A DNA stretch of 64,000 nt from Paguma larvata (GCA_030068075.1 CM057826.1:115778746-115842745); one strand, 5' to 3'; shown: positions 22,451 through 35,317, counted from the stretch's first letter. Translations and numbers: made by a program. The notes: a model not told the origin generated them from the sequence alone.

Positions 22451-25305
22451 CTCTGGATTTATGGTTAAAATGTCGACGTACGCACACGAGGTTTATAAAA
22501 CGCCAAGGCGGAGAGAGGCTTCCCGGGCTGTAGGAGTAATGAGAATCAGATGGCTAGGGCCAGAAAAATAAAAAAATACTCAACTACCTCCTGGGATTTC
22601 CTTCATTCAGTCATTTACTGAGTTTTCTGTTATTGTTTTTTTGTTTTTTTTTTTTAATTTTAATTAAGCGCTGGTCACCATTCTAGGCCTGGTACAACAG
22701 GAAGAATACAGACAACGTCCCTGCCCCCAGGGGGCTTAGATTCTCAAAATGAATGAATCGATGGATGGATGGATGGATGGGATTATTTCACCTGCTGTAT
22801 GTGTTGTAATCAAAGAGAGTCGTATTCTAGAACCACGGCTTCCTATAGGGAGGCCTTCTTGAGTTGGTGACCGAAGAATAAGTTGAGGGGTCCAGCAGTA
22901 TTACCCAGAGACAGACTAGAAGGAGGGACAGCAGCCCTGCTCATCCCGCAAGACCACCTGAAGGGCATCCCAGAGAGGGCTGGCCTCCAGGATAAGAAAG
23001 ACCTGGGCCCTTCTGGCCTGCCCAGTCCCGGATAGCCCCAGTAAGTCCCTTCCCTGCTCCAGGCCTCACAGGTTTTTCCCCTAGAAACAACACTGAAGTC
23101 AATTCAGTAGCTCTCAACCCTAGCTGCAAATTAGAATTCTCCAGGGTGGTTTTCAAAAACAACGACCGCCCCTGATCCCACGGCAGTCCCAGGGAATCAG
23201 AGTCCCTGATAACGAAGACTGCGCACTGGCATTTATTTGAAGGTTCCCTGGCTGAGGGCAGCCAGCGTGCAGCCAGGGCAAAGAGCCAGTGACCTAGACG
23301 GTCTCTAAAGTCTAGGTTTCAAGTGCAGCAAGAGCTATATGGATTTAGGTACAAGCTTTCACATTACTGAGTGTTTGCCATCTTCCCTATAATACACCAA
23401 ATATGCCCTGTACATATTTTCTTTAGGTTACAGAGAAAAACCTACCAAAGTAGATAGGTACTGTCATTACCTCCATTTTTACACATGAGGAACTTGATAC
23501 AGAGAGGAAATCTGGCCAAAAGCCTGAGTCCTCTAAGCTGGAGTGTCTTTCCAGTGACAAGAAGCAAATTTCCACCTAATAGAAATGTTAATCACACAGG
23601 GTAGCTACACAGAGAGAAAGCATGGGTGCTCGTAGCTGGGGCTGCAAACATGTCTTGAATGGAGGCAAGGGACCGGCCTGGAGGGTCTCTGGTCACTCTG
23701 ACAGCACGACGGTGTGCATGCTCAGAGTACAGGTCCCAAAATGGAGTGGAACTCTAAGAAAACAGCCTTTTATGTTTCTCTGCATTGATCTTCTTGGTCA
23801 TTTTCAAAGATGAGTCCCATCAAAAGTGCAGTTTTGCCTTAGGCAGACGGAGGAACCATTTGGCAGGATGAGAAGAAAGAATTTTCTGTGCACCCCGAAT
23901 GGCGAGGACAGAATATACTCACCCGCCCCCACCCCCTCCCATACGGGGCCCACACTGCCCTTCCCACCTTTTGACTGCCTTCCCATTTGTGCGGTTCCCT
24001 GAGGTAGGACCCAGAGAAGGGCCCTGAGACCGGTTCCCGAGGAAGCGAAAGATCTGTTAAAGCATAGATTAGAAAAAAGGGAGGCTGGTCCGTCCTCACA
24101 GTGGAATAGTGTGCTGCTATTAAAAAGGGGAGAGCTGTGTGGATAGATTCCAAAGACGCTCGTGACATACAAGGTACAGAACAAGATCTCCTCACTGATT
24201 TCTGTAAACACCACACGGACACACACACACAGGAAACTAGCGGAACCATCTGGAAGGACAGATTCCAAACTGTTACTAGTGATGACTGGGCAGATGCATG
24301 TGGGTGGGGGTAAGAGCAGGGTAGTGTGTTGCATTAACGGCATACTTTTACTTTCTCTAGTAATCCCAATATTATTTAAGTTGTTGACAACCATTTTTTT
24401 TTTTTAGACAAAGGGACTTCTCTTCATAAATAATAAAAATAAATATTTAAAAGAGGAGCATAAAAGCCTACCTTGGGCTCTGGGAATTCTAGCCAAGATA
24501 AGCCCCTGGCCAATGTCACCTCTGCCAGTTTTTCCAGCAGGTGTCAACAGTCCCATTGCTGTCCACAGCTGCTTTGTTCTCAGCGAGCCATTACAGTGGC
24601 AATCTCTTACCTGGTCGGCTGCTTCCTCTCCTGTCAGCGAGTGCCCCGTGGAATTTTTGGGTTGTAGAAGATCGACCTGAGAGCTAGCGGCCCCAGTTGA
24701 TGGAAGAGATGACAAAGGTCATCTGGGAGGGAAAGACTGCCAAAGGTGCTACCTGCCCGGTTGAGGTAGGTGAAGGGAGCGGCAGGGATGTTCAAAGGCT
24801 TTGACTTCCTTATGCGTCTATGTGTTGTTTTGGAAGGTGAGAAATGGAACCTGACAGACCAAGACCTGATGAGAAACAATAGTTCTTTGTGGTCCGAACC
24901 TCAATCCAGAAACCCAAAAGGCTGGGGGCAAGGGTCCACTTAGAACATTATGTGCAGGACTGGCCCCTGCAGCGAGGACCTGGTAACTTGGTAACTTTGC
25001 AGCCTGCAGGAACGGCAAGAGGGGAACGGTCATGCGCTAGGGAAGAAGACTTTAGCCACTCTCTGCTTCCTCTTTATGATTTCTTAGATCTTTGTAGTTT
25101 CTAAACAGCATAATGTCGTGATTAAGACAGTGAGCCCAGGTGGGATTCTGTACCACTTCCCTAAGCCTCCATTTCCTCTCTTCTAAAATGGGGATGATAA
25201 TAGTACTTACCTCACAGAGTTGTCCAGTGAGAATTAAATGACATAATGCAGGAAAAGTCCTGAGCCCGGTACTGGGCACATGCAGTTAACAGTAACTATT
25301 GGTTT
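22451..25305. other. intergenic, SINE-free
   Basis: Includes a (GGAT)n run at 22759-22782, a minus-strand MIR at 23405-23530 and a plus-strand MIR at 25115-25295. The longest frame (23804-24394, minus, 196 codons) shows no domain and is probably chance. AT-rich GTTTATAAAA at 22490-22500 is a possible TATA-like element at the edge of the CpG island. Confidence 0.5.
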
Positions 25306-25528
25306 GGGGCACTTGGGTGGCTCAGCCGGTTAAGCATCCAGCTTCTTCTCAGGTCATGATCTCACGGTCCATGAGTTCCAGCTCGGTGTTGGGCTCTGTG
25401 CTAACAACTCAGAGCCTGGATCCTGTTTCAGATTCTGTGTCTCCCTCTTTCTCTCCCTGCCCCTCCCCTGCTCACACTCTGTCTCTGACTCTCTCAGAAA
25501 TAAACATGAAAAAAAATTTTTTTTAAAT
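25306..25528 (+). mobile_element. carnivore tRNA-Lys SINE with target duplication
   Basis: Full-length element bracketed by AGTAACTATTGGTTT (25291-25305) and AGTAACTGTTGGTTT (25529-25543). Confidence 0.92.
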
Positions 25529-25591
25529 AGTAACTGTTGGTTTTATAACTAACAATTCCAAGATTCCCCAGCAATTATTAACCGTGCCATT

Positions 25592-25790
25592 TTTTTTGTT
25601 GTTGTTGTTTATTTATTTTGAGCACACGCAGGAGCATGAGTACAGGAGAGGCAAAGAGATAGAATCCCAAGTAGGTTCGGCACTGTTAGCGCAGAGTCCG
25701 ATGCGGGGCTTGAACGCATTAGCTGTGAGATTCATGACCTGAGCCGAAGTCAAGAGGACACTTAACTGACTGAGCCACCTGGGTGCCCCT
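25592..25790 (-). mobile_element. carnivore tRNA-Lys SINE
   Basis: Minus-strand element; tail shows (GTT)n, head ends GGGTGCCCC at 25788. Confidence 0.85.
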
Positions 25791-26621
25791 TAAATGTACC
25801 TTTCAGATGAGAATAAGGAAGGTGACTGACAGTTACACATTTACTCGCTTACACATCTCTAAGGTAAGTCCGAATCTTGGTCTCTGGAATTAGCGGTCTT
25901 CCAGAAGACCTGTGTCTGCCAAAATCCGACATAGTTGAGCTATTATTGCATTCAACAGTTATCACCTTCCTCTAAAGTCATTCAGTAGAGACCTAATTTA
26001 ATTCTGCCTTTACATTTGCTAGGTGCTGTGCAGACAGATCAAGACAAATGAAATTCCTTCCTTCCATTCATCCGGGCCTGGCCATTTTTGAATCTTCCCA
26101 AAGCCCTCAGAAACAGGAATCCTTTCTTTCATTTTTTTTTTTTTTAAACTTCTGTTCTCTCCTCAGTCTAGTTAGGAGAAAGAACATTTCTGGGGGTAGG
26201 AGGTTTACACTGATGGGCCATTAACAGGATAACAAAGCAAAAGGAAATTTTCCAGGTCACCAGCCAACAACTTTAGAGTGGTATTTAAAATTCACTTGCT
26301 TAGGGGGAGGGAAAGACATTGGTCAGGAGAGGGTGGGGAAGGATTTCTGCCAGCTGATGGGGGGGGGGAACGCCCTTTTTTATGGTTAGCAAAACCAGTA
26401 AACACCTTAACAAGCTGCTTGGTTTCTGGGCTGATCTTTTATCACAGTGCTTGAAATGCAGATATCGAAAAGAAAACAAACGGCCTTCTGCCGAATCCAT
26501 AAAGAAAAGGTTCCCCTTGGCTCCAGATTGAGGAAACAACTGGATCTCTGCTACAATGTAACATACAACATACCCATGAGTTCTTCTAATCCCACTCAAC
26601 ACACACACACACACACACACA

Positions 26622-26670
<49 letters not shown>

Positions 26671-27645
26671 ACACGCCGCCTTATTCCAGCTGTGACAAAG
26701 CTCCATAGGAGAGGGGCTCTGGTCAGGCTGTGTTTCCCCCACCCCAAGTTTGCATTTTTAAAATTTATTTGTGGGCAGTCTGGAAGTCACTGGGGAAGGC
26801 AGCTTCAACACTGAACTGGCAAACGGATCTGCTCGAGTAGAAATACTCTTCTAGGGATCACCTTTGCTGACGAAGGAAGAATGACCTGCCAAGAATCCCG
26901 CTCAAAGTTGGTCGCGATGTTTTATCATCTGCCTCTACAGCTCTCCCCTCTCCCACAGTGCACTGCTCCGGGAATTTTCATAGCCCTGGGAGCTTCTGGA
27001 GGCCCTGCCACATTGCACGAGACTGCTCAAGTAGTACTTACACAGTTTTAGTTTTTTTAGTACAATGGCTTCCAAACTCTTTTTAAAACTCAGCAGAATC
27101 CTTTGCAAAGGAATACAAAGAAAAAATAGATTAAAACTATTGCTTCCAGTAAAAGTCAATCACAAGGTTGCTCAAATAGGTCCCTAGGATTCAAAGTTTG
27201 AAAAAAAAACCCACTATTTTAGAATATCTTCCTATTATTACTTTAGGTAATTCTGTCATTACAATCAAGTCCAAACTCCCCACTATGCCTTTAGATCCCT
27301 TTTCGATCCAGCTCCTGCCTACCTGAGCTCCAAGAAGTTATTCCCATGTATCTGCTCTCTTGATTTACATCTTGATTTTGGCAGTGCAGGTCCTCCAGTA
27401 GTTTCCTGGTAAGAGATATAGGAGAGGTCAATTTTTTGAGACCTTGGGTATCAGTATATATCCTGCCTTCTGTTCTCTCTTCACATTTTCACTGGTAGTT
27501 TTGCTAGGTATAAAATTCTAAGTTGTAAATCATTACCCCAAAAACCTAGGCCTCTCTGGGATCCAGGTGTTTGGACTGGAAATTCCTTTTGCATAGAACA
27601 CATACCCCATGCCCACCCCCTGCCCTTATGTAGATAACACCTCAT
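25791..27645. other. intergenic with compound microsatellite
   Basis: Mostly unique. A (CA)n(CT)n tract of about 70 bases lies at 26599-26667. Low-scoring L2-like text appears around 27260-27400. No gene recognised. Confidence 0.45.
26599..26667. repeat. compound (CA)n(CT)n microsatellite
   Basis: About 13 CA units pass directly into about 21 CT units. Probably length-variable. Confidence 0.95.
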
Positions 27646-27675
27646 TGTTCTTTTTTTTTTTTAAGATTTATTTAA

Positions 27676-27883
27676 AAAATTTTTTTTAAACATTTATTTA
27701 TTTTTCAGAAACAGAGCGCAAGGCGGAGATGGGCAGAGAGAGGAGACAGAATCTGAAGCAGTCTCTAGGCTCTGAGCAAGCTGTCAGCACAAAGCCCTAT
27801 GCGGGGCTTGAACCCACAAACAGTGAGATCATGACCTGAGCTGAAGTCAGACACTCAACCAACTGAGCCACCCAAGTACCCCT
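27676..27883 (-). mobile_element. carnivore tRNA-Lys SINE
   Basis: Minus-strand element ending GCCACCCAAGTACCCC; its tail abuts a further T-rich, A-rich segment at 27650-27676. Confidence 0.85.
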
Positions 27884-28010
27884 TTTTTTAAGATTTTTTT
27901 TTAAGTAATCTCTACACCCAAAGTGGGGCTCGAACCAATAATCCTGAGATCAAGAGTCACTCCTGAGATCAAGAGTCACATGCTCCACTAACTGAGCCAG
28001 CCAGGCGTCC
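27884..28010 (-). mobile_element. short older tRNA-derived SINE with internal duplication
   Basis: TTTAAGTAATCTCTACACCC and GGGGCTCGAACC...GAGCCAGCCAGGCGTCCC mark a shorter carnivore SINE type. CCTGAGATCAAGAGTCAC occurs twice in tandem (27943-27979). Confidence 0.75.
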
Positions 28011-30282
28011 CATCCCTCATTATTCTTGTCAGGGAAACTTACGACACATCCCTCCCAGTTGCTCCCACCACCTGGTGCTTATCCCTCACTATACTTCTTA
28101 CACCATGTTACCATTATCTGTTTACTTGTCTGTGTCCTCCACTAGTGAGTGAGCATGAGGGCTAAAAATACAGAGCCACAGTGCCATATAATAAATATTT
28201 ATAGAACAAAGAAATAAATGAATGGTTGTGATGGTTTTCTTTTATTACAAGATACAACGCATAGTAAAAAGTCTGACAAATTCCCTTACCAGTTGGTGCC
28301 TGCTACCGATTTGGGGAGTAGAGAGCAGGCTTGGTCTGGGGAAGAAATGTCACCTTCATACTAAGAGCATAGTAAGAACACTTACAATTTCTTGCTCAGT
28401 ATCTGCCTTTCATGAGCATAAGGACCAGATCTGGCCTCTTAATGCTGTGTTCCCAACAATCAGACCATAATGACAGCTTAATAAAGAACTGTTGAATGAA
28501 TGAACTGGTCCAGACAAAGAGAGTTCTATGCATTACACAGCCAAGAAAACAGAGAGCAAAAGTCCCTACACTGACTTACAGTCACAGGAAAAAGGGAGGT
28601 TTGGAATGAAAACACAATTCATCATCTGTTCCCACCCCAACTCCAACAGCAAACCCTCTCCCAATTCCCGATTCCCAATATAGGCATTCCCTTCTTTGGA
28701 CACACGAATTTGAAGCCCCAGAACTATCCGGCTTGGACCCTGGCTTTCGTAGTCTGTTTCTTTTCACTCAGCAAGTCCTGTTGTCTCCTCTCCCTCTCTC
28801 CTTTTCAACAGCTTTCACCCCGACCCTTCGGCTTCATTCCTCTAGGACCTTCGCTGAGATCTCCGTCACCCCACACCTACATTTTCCCATGGCTCCCTCC
28901 TTCACTCCAAAGCGTTTGGACGCCTCTGTCAGATTAATGTCTCTGAAGCATCACTTTGCAGTGTCTCTTCACTGCCCCAAAATACCTTCGGCCTCTCTTG
29001 ACCCCCTCCCATGTTACGTGACAACTCTCCTGCCAGCTTTCACCCTTCAGGATGACTTCTGATGCTCTGTTTTCCCTCCCCGTACAGAGCAGCTCACTTA
29101 TCACACGTACACAACTCTAGCTCTGATTAGGCAAGATGCGTCACTGCCTCTGAAACAACAGAGCAGACTTCTGCACAACTTGTGCATTCTCTTCTCTGGA
29201 ATGTTCTCCCCACCCCTCTCTTAATTCAATCCATCCTTCCAGACCTGGTTTAATTCCTTCCTCCTCTGAGATGGCTTTATTTACAGACCTTGCAGATCTC
29301 CCCAAATTAAAAATCCAAAAACAATTATCACCTTTGCAACCCAGCTAAATCCAAATGTATGACTTATATAAGACACTATATATTCCACACGCATTAGTGC
29401 GATATTCCCCAGCTATCCAGACTGCTCCTTGATGGTAAGGATGTCTTGTTCTTGGACCTGAGGGCCTTAGAGTTCAACATGGAGTAGTATTCAGGAGGTA
29501 GTAAGAGAGCTGCCTCCAGAAACAGACAGACCTGGGTTAATCCCAGCCCTACCAATTCTAATTGCGTGTATTTGGACCCCGGGAGCCTCAGGGTTCTCAC
29601 CTGTAAAACTGGGATAATAACAGCACTACCTCATGGGTTTACTGTGAAAATTTAAATGAGATAATGCTAAGTAAAACAATTTGCACACTGTTATGATACA
29701 TGACAGTGTCATACACATGTGATACACGTACTCGGTACGTGTTAGCTATTGTTATAAGAGACTCCAATCCCTATTCTTGGAGTTGAACTTTGGCCTTGAT
29801 TTTGCTTTAGATTTTCTGTCACCGAGCCAGCCTTGCAAATAGTGATTTCCTGCCAGTCCCTACCTCTGTGTCCACCCTTGGCTGGTCAAAGCAGTCTCTG
29901 CAAGCAGTGGCTAAGAGAAAGTTCCATCATACAAAATCATCTCAGCCCCAACTTTGTCGTTCCTCCTGCCCTCAGCACTCCTGGATTCGGTGCTGAATTG
30001 TTTTAGTATCTTTGGTTTGTGAACCTTAAGCCTTTCTTTCTTACATTTTTTTTCCATCACCATCATTGTATTATAAAAACACACGTGCTCATTATTAAAA
30101 AATATATACATGGGAGTATAAAGTGAATAGCACAAGTATCCCTCCTCACCCAAACCTAGATTCCTGATCTTCAGAAATAACCAGTTAGCTTCTCATGTGT
30201 ATTTCCAGAAAACATCCATGGCTATGGAAACCAATACACACATACACTTTTCTGTGGCTTGCTTTATTCACTTAATAAGTGG

Positions 30283-30357
<75 letters not shown>

Positions 30358-30361
30358 TTTT
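28011..30361. other. intergenic with L2, MIR and old L1 relics
   Basis: L2-like text spans about 28830-29450 (TCTGGAATGTTCTCCCCACC). A plus-strand MIR lies at 29490-29760. An old L1-like piece lies near 30050-30280 (TAACCAGTTAGCTTCTCATG). It ends in the microsatellite at 30283-30360. No gene recognised. Confidence 0.5.
30283..30360. repeat. compound (TC)n(TA)n(TG)n(TA)n microsatellite
   Basis: Four successive dinucleotide blocks in about 78 bases. Confidence 0.95.
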
Positions 30362-30478
30362 TTTTCTTTAGGTAGGCTTCATGTACAGTGCAGAATCCAT
30401 GAACTTGTGACTCTGAGATCAAGACCCAAGCTGAGATCAAGAGTTGGATGTTTAACAGACTGAGCCACACAGGCACCC
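30361..30478 (-). mobile_element. short older tRNA-derived SINE
   Basis: TAGGTAGGCTTCATG-type start and ACTGAGCCACACAGGCACCC end on the minus strand. Confidence 0.7.
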
Positions 30479-32299
30479 ATAACAATCAGTCTTGAACGCC
30501 TTTCTAGACATATACCTGACCGGTTCACCACACAGTGTTCAATGGCAATTTAGACTTCTTTTGTAAAGAGCAACCATCAGTGATTTCATCAGTCTCCTAC
30601 AGCTGGGATAGCTCGCTACTACTAAACAATGTGATGAACGTCTTGTATATATATCTCTATGGACTCCTTAAGTCTTAAGGCTTCTGACTGCCAGATTAAA
30701 CTAGACTGGGGGTGAGTCATCAAATTGGGTTCTACCTCCCGTGTCTCCACCCAAATATAGCAAATTCCGTCCCTATACTCACTGACTCACTGGTCAGTGG
30801 CGTGACCACGTTCCTCCTCACGTCAAAACAGAAGAAAGAGGTCACTGGACTGTTTCCTCGTGATCCCGCTCAAAAGAAGCTCACAGAACCTACGTATGTC
30901 CCTTTATCTGGAACCAAAGGAAAAATCCCAGGCTCTGGAGGAAGACTTCAGAGTCTGGCTATGTTCTCAGGTAGCGCTGAGGTAGCCCCAGAGAAGGAAG
31001 GAAACACGTTTCTGGTTCATGAGACACAATCGCAGCTGTTTTCAGTGAGGCTGAGAGGGATGTGAGTATGACAATAAGGACAGTAGAAGAGACGAGCTTC
31101 AGGTGGTGGCTGGGCGGAGGTGAACACGTAGGGCTTTCATCAGCAGTGACTCGGCATTATTATCCCAGCCCACATCCGTCCCTTTACAACGACGTCCTTG
31201 CTCAGGCCAAGGACAGGATGGAACAGCAGGAACTGTGAGTGCTTACCCCCAGCTCAGCCTGACTCACGCGGGACCCCAAGCCTGCCCCTTACTGTACTCT
31301 GGGGGAAGCCCCAGGAGCCTGGGTGAAACTAGGGCAGGAAAAAAAGATGTATCCAAGTTGCTAACATACAACTCTGTGACCCACAGTGAGCCACCCCCTT
31401 AAGCTTCGGTTAGCCCATTCCCCTACCCGTGAAGAAAAGCAAAAGCAACACCTACAGTCCCTGCCTTACGCTGTCCTTGAAGGCAGGAGGTATACCAAGG
31501 ACTTAACACAGGACTTGGCATTACATAAGCAGTCAATAAACCTTCAATACTTGCTCCACTGATACCTCCCCCTTGCTAGCACAGTGCCCAATTCGGAGTA
31601 GATGCTTCATTAAAATTTTTTTCAGTGAATGAATGAACCACCTCTTCATTTCTGAAGGGCAGACAGGAAAATTACAAAATAACCCCCAAGGCCTCTCCAA
31701 CCTCATGTCACCCTATTCGCGTCTTTACGGACGTGGCGGCTTACTGATAATGCAGCTGGGTTTGGTTCGTGCAATTCATTGTCTTCCTCAGAGAAAAGAT
31801 GTTCTCCTCCCCCTGGCTTGTCCTCAAGACCCAGCCACATCAAAGAATAAGCTCAGGCCCAAGGTCCTGGAAGGCAGCCTCTCCTCAGAGTTTCTAAAGA
31901 GAAACCAAGTCCTGGGACCACGGAGGATCAGAGGAGGGAGGAAAGAAAATTCATATAGTGAATTCATATAGTGAATGAATACGCATGTGGAATATCTACT
32001 GTGTCTAGAGACGAAACCAAAAGCTGGCTGCTTGGCCTCGCTCCTCTACTCTCTTACCATGCTGGCATCTGCCTCAAATCCTCAAAGCGTGGTCTCCACT
32101 TCTCGACCGAAAAGGCTCCCTGGCACGGAGTGCTCAGCCACACCAGCTGCTAATCCAGGCGCCCCTCCCCACTGCTTGCTCCTCACTTCCCCACCTTTCT
32201 CCCCCTCTGGTTTCTCTGGGTGACTGTACTCTTCCGTTGTCCTCCCTTCTCCTCTCTCTCTTCCGCCCCTGATTCTTGCCTTCTGTTGCTTCTTGCCTT
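30479..32299. other. intergenic, mostly unique
   Basis: Old L1-like text at 30480-30620 and an L2 3' end at about 31480-31640 (TTCAGTGAATGAATGAAC). Frames of up to 117 codons do not resemble known proteins. Confidence 0.45.
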
Positions 32300-32622
32300 G
32301 CAGCATCCCACCAAGATCCATATGTTAAAGTCCTAACCCCCCCCGCACCTCAGAATGTGACTGTATTTGGAGACAGCCTCTTTCAAAAGGAATTAGTGAG
32401 GTCATTAGGGTGGGCCCTAATCCAACATGACACAGGCAGAGGGCACACCATGTGAAGGCAGGGTCTTCTGTAAGTAAAGGAGCGAGCCCTAAGAAGAAAC
32501 CAATTCAGCTGGCATTATGACCTCACATTTCTAGTCTCCAGAATGGTGAGAAAATAAGTTTCTGTTGTTTAAGCCACTGGGTCTGTGGTACTTGGTTTTG
32601 GCGGCGCTAGTAGACTAATACG
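32300..32622 (+). mobile_element. solo LTR of the MaLR (MLT1-like) family
   Basis: CAGAATGTGACTGTATTTGG, GTGGGCCCTAATCCAACATG and the end TGTTGTTTAAGCCACTGGGT followed by AGACTAATACG are typical of these old retroviral LTRs. No internal or coding part is present. The left boundary is approximate. Confidence 0.8.
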
Positions 32623-32940
32623 CCCCCTGTGTTGTATGTCACGGTCATCACCCCCAAAGATCCCATGCTCCTCTATCAGTTCATTTCGATGGCCTCAAGT
32701 ATCGTCCCTCCCCTTCCTAGTTTCCCACGCAGGTCAACGTGTCTACACCAACCACCTTGCTTCACAGATGAGGAAACTGAGGCACAAAACAAAAGCAAAC
32801 TCGATACAAAAGTACCTTCCATCTGGTCACTCGAAAATATGGAATCATCTTTTACTCTGCCCTCTCTCCTCCCTCATAGCCAATAAAAGAGCTTCCAGTG
32901 AACCCCAAAATCACTGTGTCTGTTAGCCAGTGTTTTAGCT
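32623..32940. other. intergenic with MIR scrap
   Basis: 32755-32800 (CACAGATGAGGAAACTGAGG) is a minus-strand MIR core. Nothing else recognised. Confidence 0.5.
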
Positions 32941-33155
32941 CTTTTTTTTTTTTAATGTTTATTTACTTTTAAGAGACAGAGAGAGAACACAAGCCAGGGT
33001 GTGGCAGAGACAGAGGGAGACATAGAATCCAAAGCAGGCTCCAGGCTCGGAGCTGTCAGCACAGACTCTGATGTGGAGCTTGAACCCATGAACCGTGAGA
33101 TCATGACCTGAGCCAAAGTTGGATGCTTAACTAATGGAGCCATCCAGGCGCCCCC
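32941..33155 (-). mobile_element. carnivore tRNA-Lys SINE
   Basis: Minus-strand full-length element, head ending GCCATCCAGGCGCCCC. Confidence 0.88.
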
Positions 33156-33262
33156 CTTTTTTTTTTTTTTTAAATAAGCTTTATGCTCAATGCGGGTCTT
33201 GATCTTACAACTCTGAGATCCAGAGTCACATGCTCCACCGACTGAGCCAGTCAGGCGACCCT
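33156..33262 (-). mobile_element. short older tRNA-derived SINE
   Basis: AAATAAGCTTTATGCTC start and ACTGAGCCAGTCAGGCGACCC end; adjoins the SINE before it. Confidence 0.75.
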
Positions 33263-33374
33263 AGCTCTTTTTGGTCCTCCATCCCCATCCCACAGATTAA
33301 ATACTTCAGTGCATTTATATTTAGATAAGTATTCAATTTTTAGGACTCATTCGCCTGTTCTGTTAGAAAGATAG

Positions 33375-33512
33375 AATACTACTGAAGGCAAAAACATAAG
33401 CTCCAGTCTCTTACATGGGTTTGGTTCCTCATTCTATCCTGTGGCCTTAGGCAGGTTTTTTGATCTATAAAACGAAGATAACAATGGCACCTACATCACA
33501 GGGTTCTTGTAA
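33375..33512 (+). repeat. MIR relic, cut by SINEs
   Basis: CCTGTGGCCTTAGGCAGG and ACATCACAGGGTTCTTGTAAGAA belong to a plus-strand MIR that the next SINE pair interrupts. Confidence 0.65.
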
Positions 33513-33717
33513 GAATTTTTTTTGAAGTTTATTTATTTATTTTGGGAGAGAGAACACGAGCAGGGGAGGGGCAGGGAGAAAGGGAGAGAAAGAGAATCCC
33601 AAACAGGCCTTGCACGGTCACCACAGAGCCCAAGGCGGGGTTCAATCCCACACACCGCGAGGGCATGACCTGAGCTGAAACTAAGAGTTGGACACTGACT
33701 GAGCCACCCAGGAACTC
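33513..33717 (-). mobile_element. carnivore tRNA-Lys SINE
   Basis: Minus-strand element with the head ACTGAGCCACCCAGGAACTCC. GTAAGAATTTTTTT / CAAGAATTTTTTTT flank it. Confidence 0.85.
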
Positions 33718-33721
33718 CAAG

Positions 33722-33822
33722 AATTTTTTTTTGAGTAAACGCTACATCACACACTGGGGCTCGAACTCACAACCCTGACATCAAGAGTTGCTTGCTCTAC
33801 CGACTGAGCCAACCAGGTACCC
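33722..33822 (-). mobile_element. short older tRNA-derived SINE
   Basis: GGGGCTCGAACTCACAACCC and GACTGAGCCAACCAGGTACCC on the minus strand. Confidence 0.75.
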
Positions 33823-34073
33823 TGGTCTTGAAAGAATGAAATGTGGATTTGAACCCAGTAAGGTCTAGCCTCCAACTCTTCATACTACACCGTGCTACCA
33901 CTTGCTCTGGTGACGTAAAAGAACCAGTTCAGCTTCCGATGGTGTGGTGACCAAAATACCCTGGAGGGCTTTCTCAACGTAAACAATTCCAAGTATTGAG
34001 TAAGATACAGAATTTTTTCAAAAATACATCACTGAATTGGAAAAAAAAAAAAGTAAGAAATATGTAGAGGCTG

Positions 34074-34299
34074 GGATGCCTGGGTGGCTCACTCGGAGGG
34101 GTGCTCAACTTCAGCTCGGGTCACGATCTCGAGGATCGTGGGTTCGAGCCCCGCATCGGGCTCTGTGCTGACAGCTCATGACCTAGGGCCTGCTTCAGAT
34201 TCTGTGTTTCTCTCTCTCTCTCTCTGCCCCTCCCCCAGTCATGCTGTCTCTGTCTCTGAAAAATGAATAAACCTAAAAAAAAATTGAAAAAAAAAAAAA
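34074..34299 (+). mobile_element. carnivore tRNA-Lys SINE with target duplication
   Basis: Bracketed by GAAATATGTAGAGGC (about 34058-34072) and GAAATATGCAGAGGC (34301-34315). Confidence 0.9.
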
Positions 34300-35131
34300 A
34301 GAAATATGCAGAGGCCAAGATAAAAAAGGAAAAGAAGAACAGGAAAGAAAACGGGAACTCTGGAATACGAGTGAGTGCACAGGACAGCTTTCCCCTCAGG
34401 GTGTCTGCAATAACCTGCTGACAAAGGTTTCATTCCAATAAATACAAAGGATGAGGAAGACAGAAGATACGAGGTAAGAAGGTGACAGAGGCGGGCAGAA
34501 GGGAAGACCACACAAGGTAAGAAGTGTAACAGAAGCCCCTCAAAAGGGTCCACAAAAAGTTACAGCCTCAGTGTAAGGGTGAGTGAGAAACATCCAAGGC
34601 ACAGAAGGGGCATCAAGGAAATTTGTTCGGCAAACACCGATATGGCAGCAGCAAAGAGAAACAAGATCTCCCCTGAAAATTCGTAACCACCAACGAACTT
34701 TCACCTGAGTTTAAAGACTGAATTCATACAACCTGTACCTTATGTATTTGGAAACTTCAAGCAGAAAACATAAGTAGCTCCAGGTAGGAATAAAGCTCCG
34801 TAATGGTAAAAGCAAATACAAATGCTCCCTAAAGAACTACAATGTCAGCTGATACATTAAGGAAGGCCCATCAAATTCCAAGAAATTGGGCCTTACAGCT
34901 AAAAATCACAAAACACACAAGGAAATAAGACACCATAAGTGAGAACCAGCAAAAACAACAAAGAGCCTAATCAGCCCCACAAAAATATGACATAAAAATT
35001 ATCAAGGACAGAAAATGGGTAAGTGTATGTAATATATTTCAAAAAATAAACATAAGCCTTAAACATATGAGCCAGGGGTAAAAGACTATAAAAGTAACCA
35101 AGCCAATTTTGAAGAAAAAAAAAAAATTTAA
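34300..35131. repeat. old L1-like sequence, tentative
   Basis: A-rich, repeat-like sequence without frames, resembling worn L1M. The part from 34620 to 35120 is the most L1-like. Family and strand are uncertain. Confidence 0.3.
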
Positions 35132-35317
35132 GGGGCACCTGGGTGGCTTAGTTGGTTAAACGTCCGACTTCAGCTCGGGTCATGATCTCACGGTTAGTGC
35201 GTTTGAGCTCTGCATCAGGCTCAGCTCAGAGCCTGGAGCCTGCTTCAGATTCTGTGTCTCCCCCTCTCTGCTCCTCCCCTGCTCACACTCTCTCTCTCAA
35301 AAATAAATAAAATATTT
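35132..35317 (+). mobile_element. carnivore tRNA-Lys SINE
   Basis: Head GGGGCACCTGGGTGGCTTAG, slightly shortened body, AAATAAATAAAATATTTAAA tail, into which the next L1 inserted. Confidence 0.88.

Noticed and set aside
22042..22571. Overlapping frames of 90-141 codons on both strands in the distal CpG island
   Set aside because: Low-complexity products of GC-rich sequence in several frames at once; no one frame stands out.
23804..24394. Open frame of 196 codons on the minus strand
   Set aside because: No domain or family resemblance, no repeat of coding pattern, no splice or promoter context; runs through ordinary intergenic sequence.
32300..32622. Possible complete endogenous retrovirus
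   Set aside because: Only one old LTR is present; no internal region or second LTR is seen nearby.
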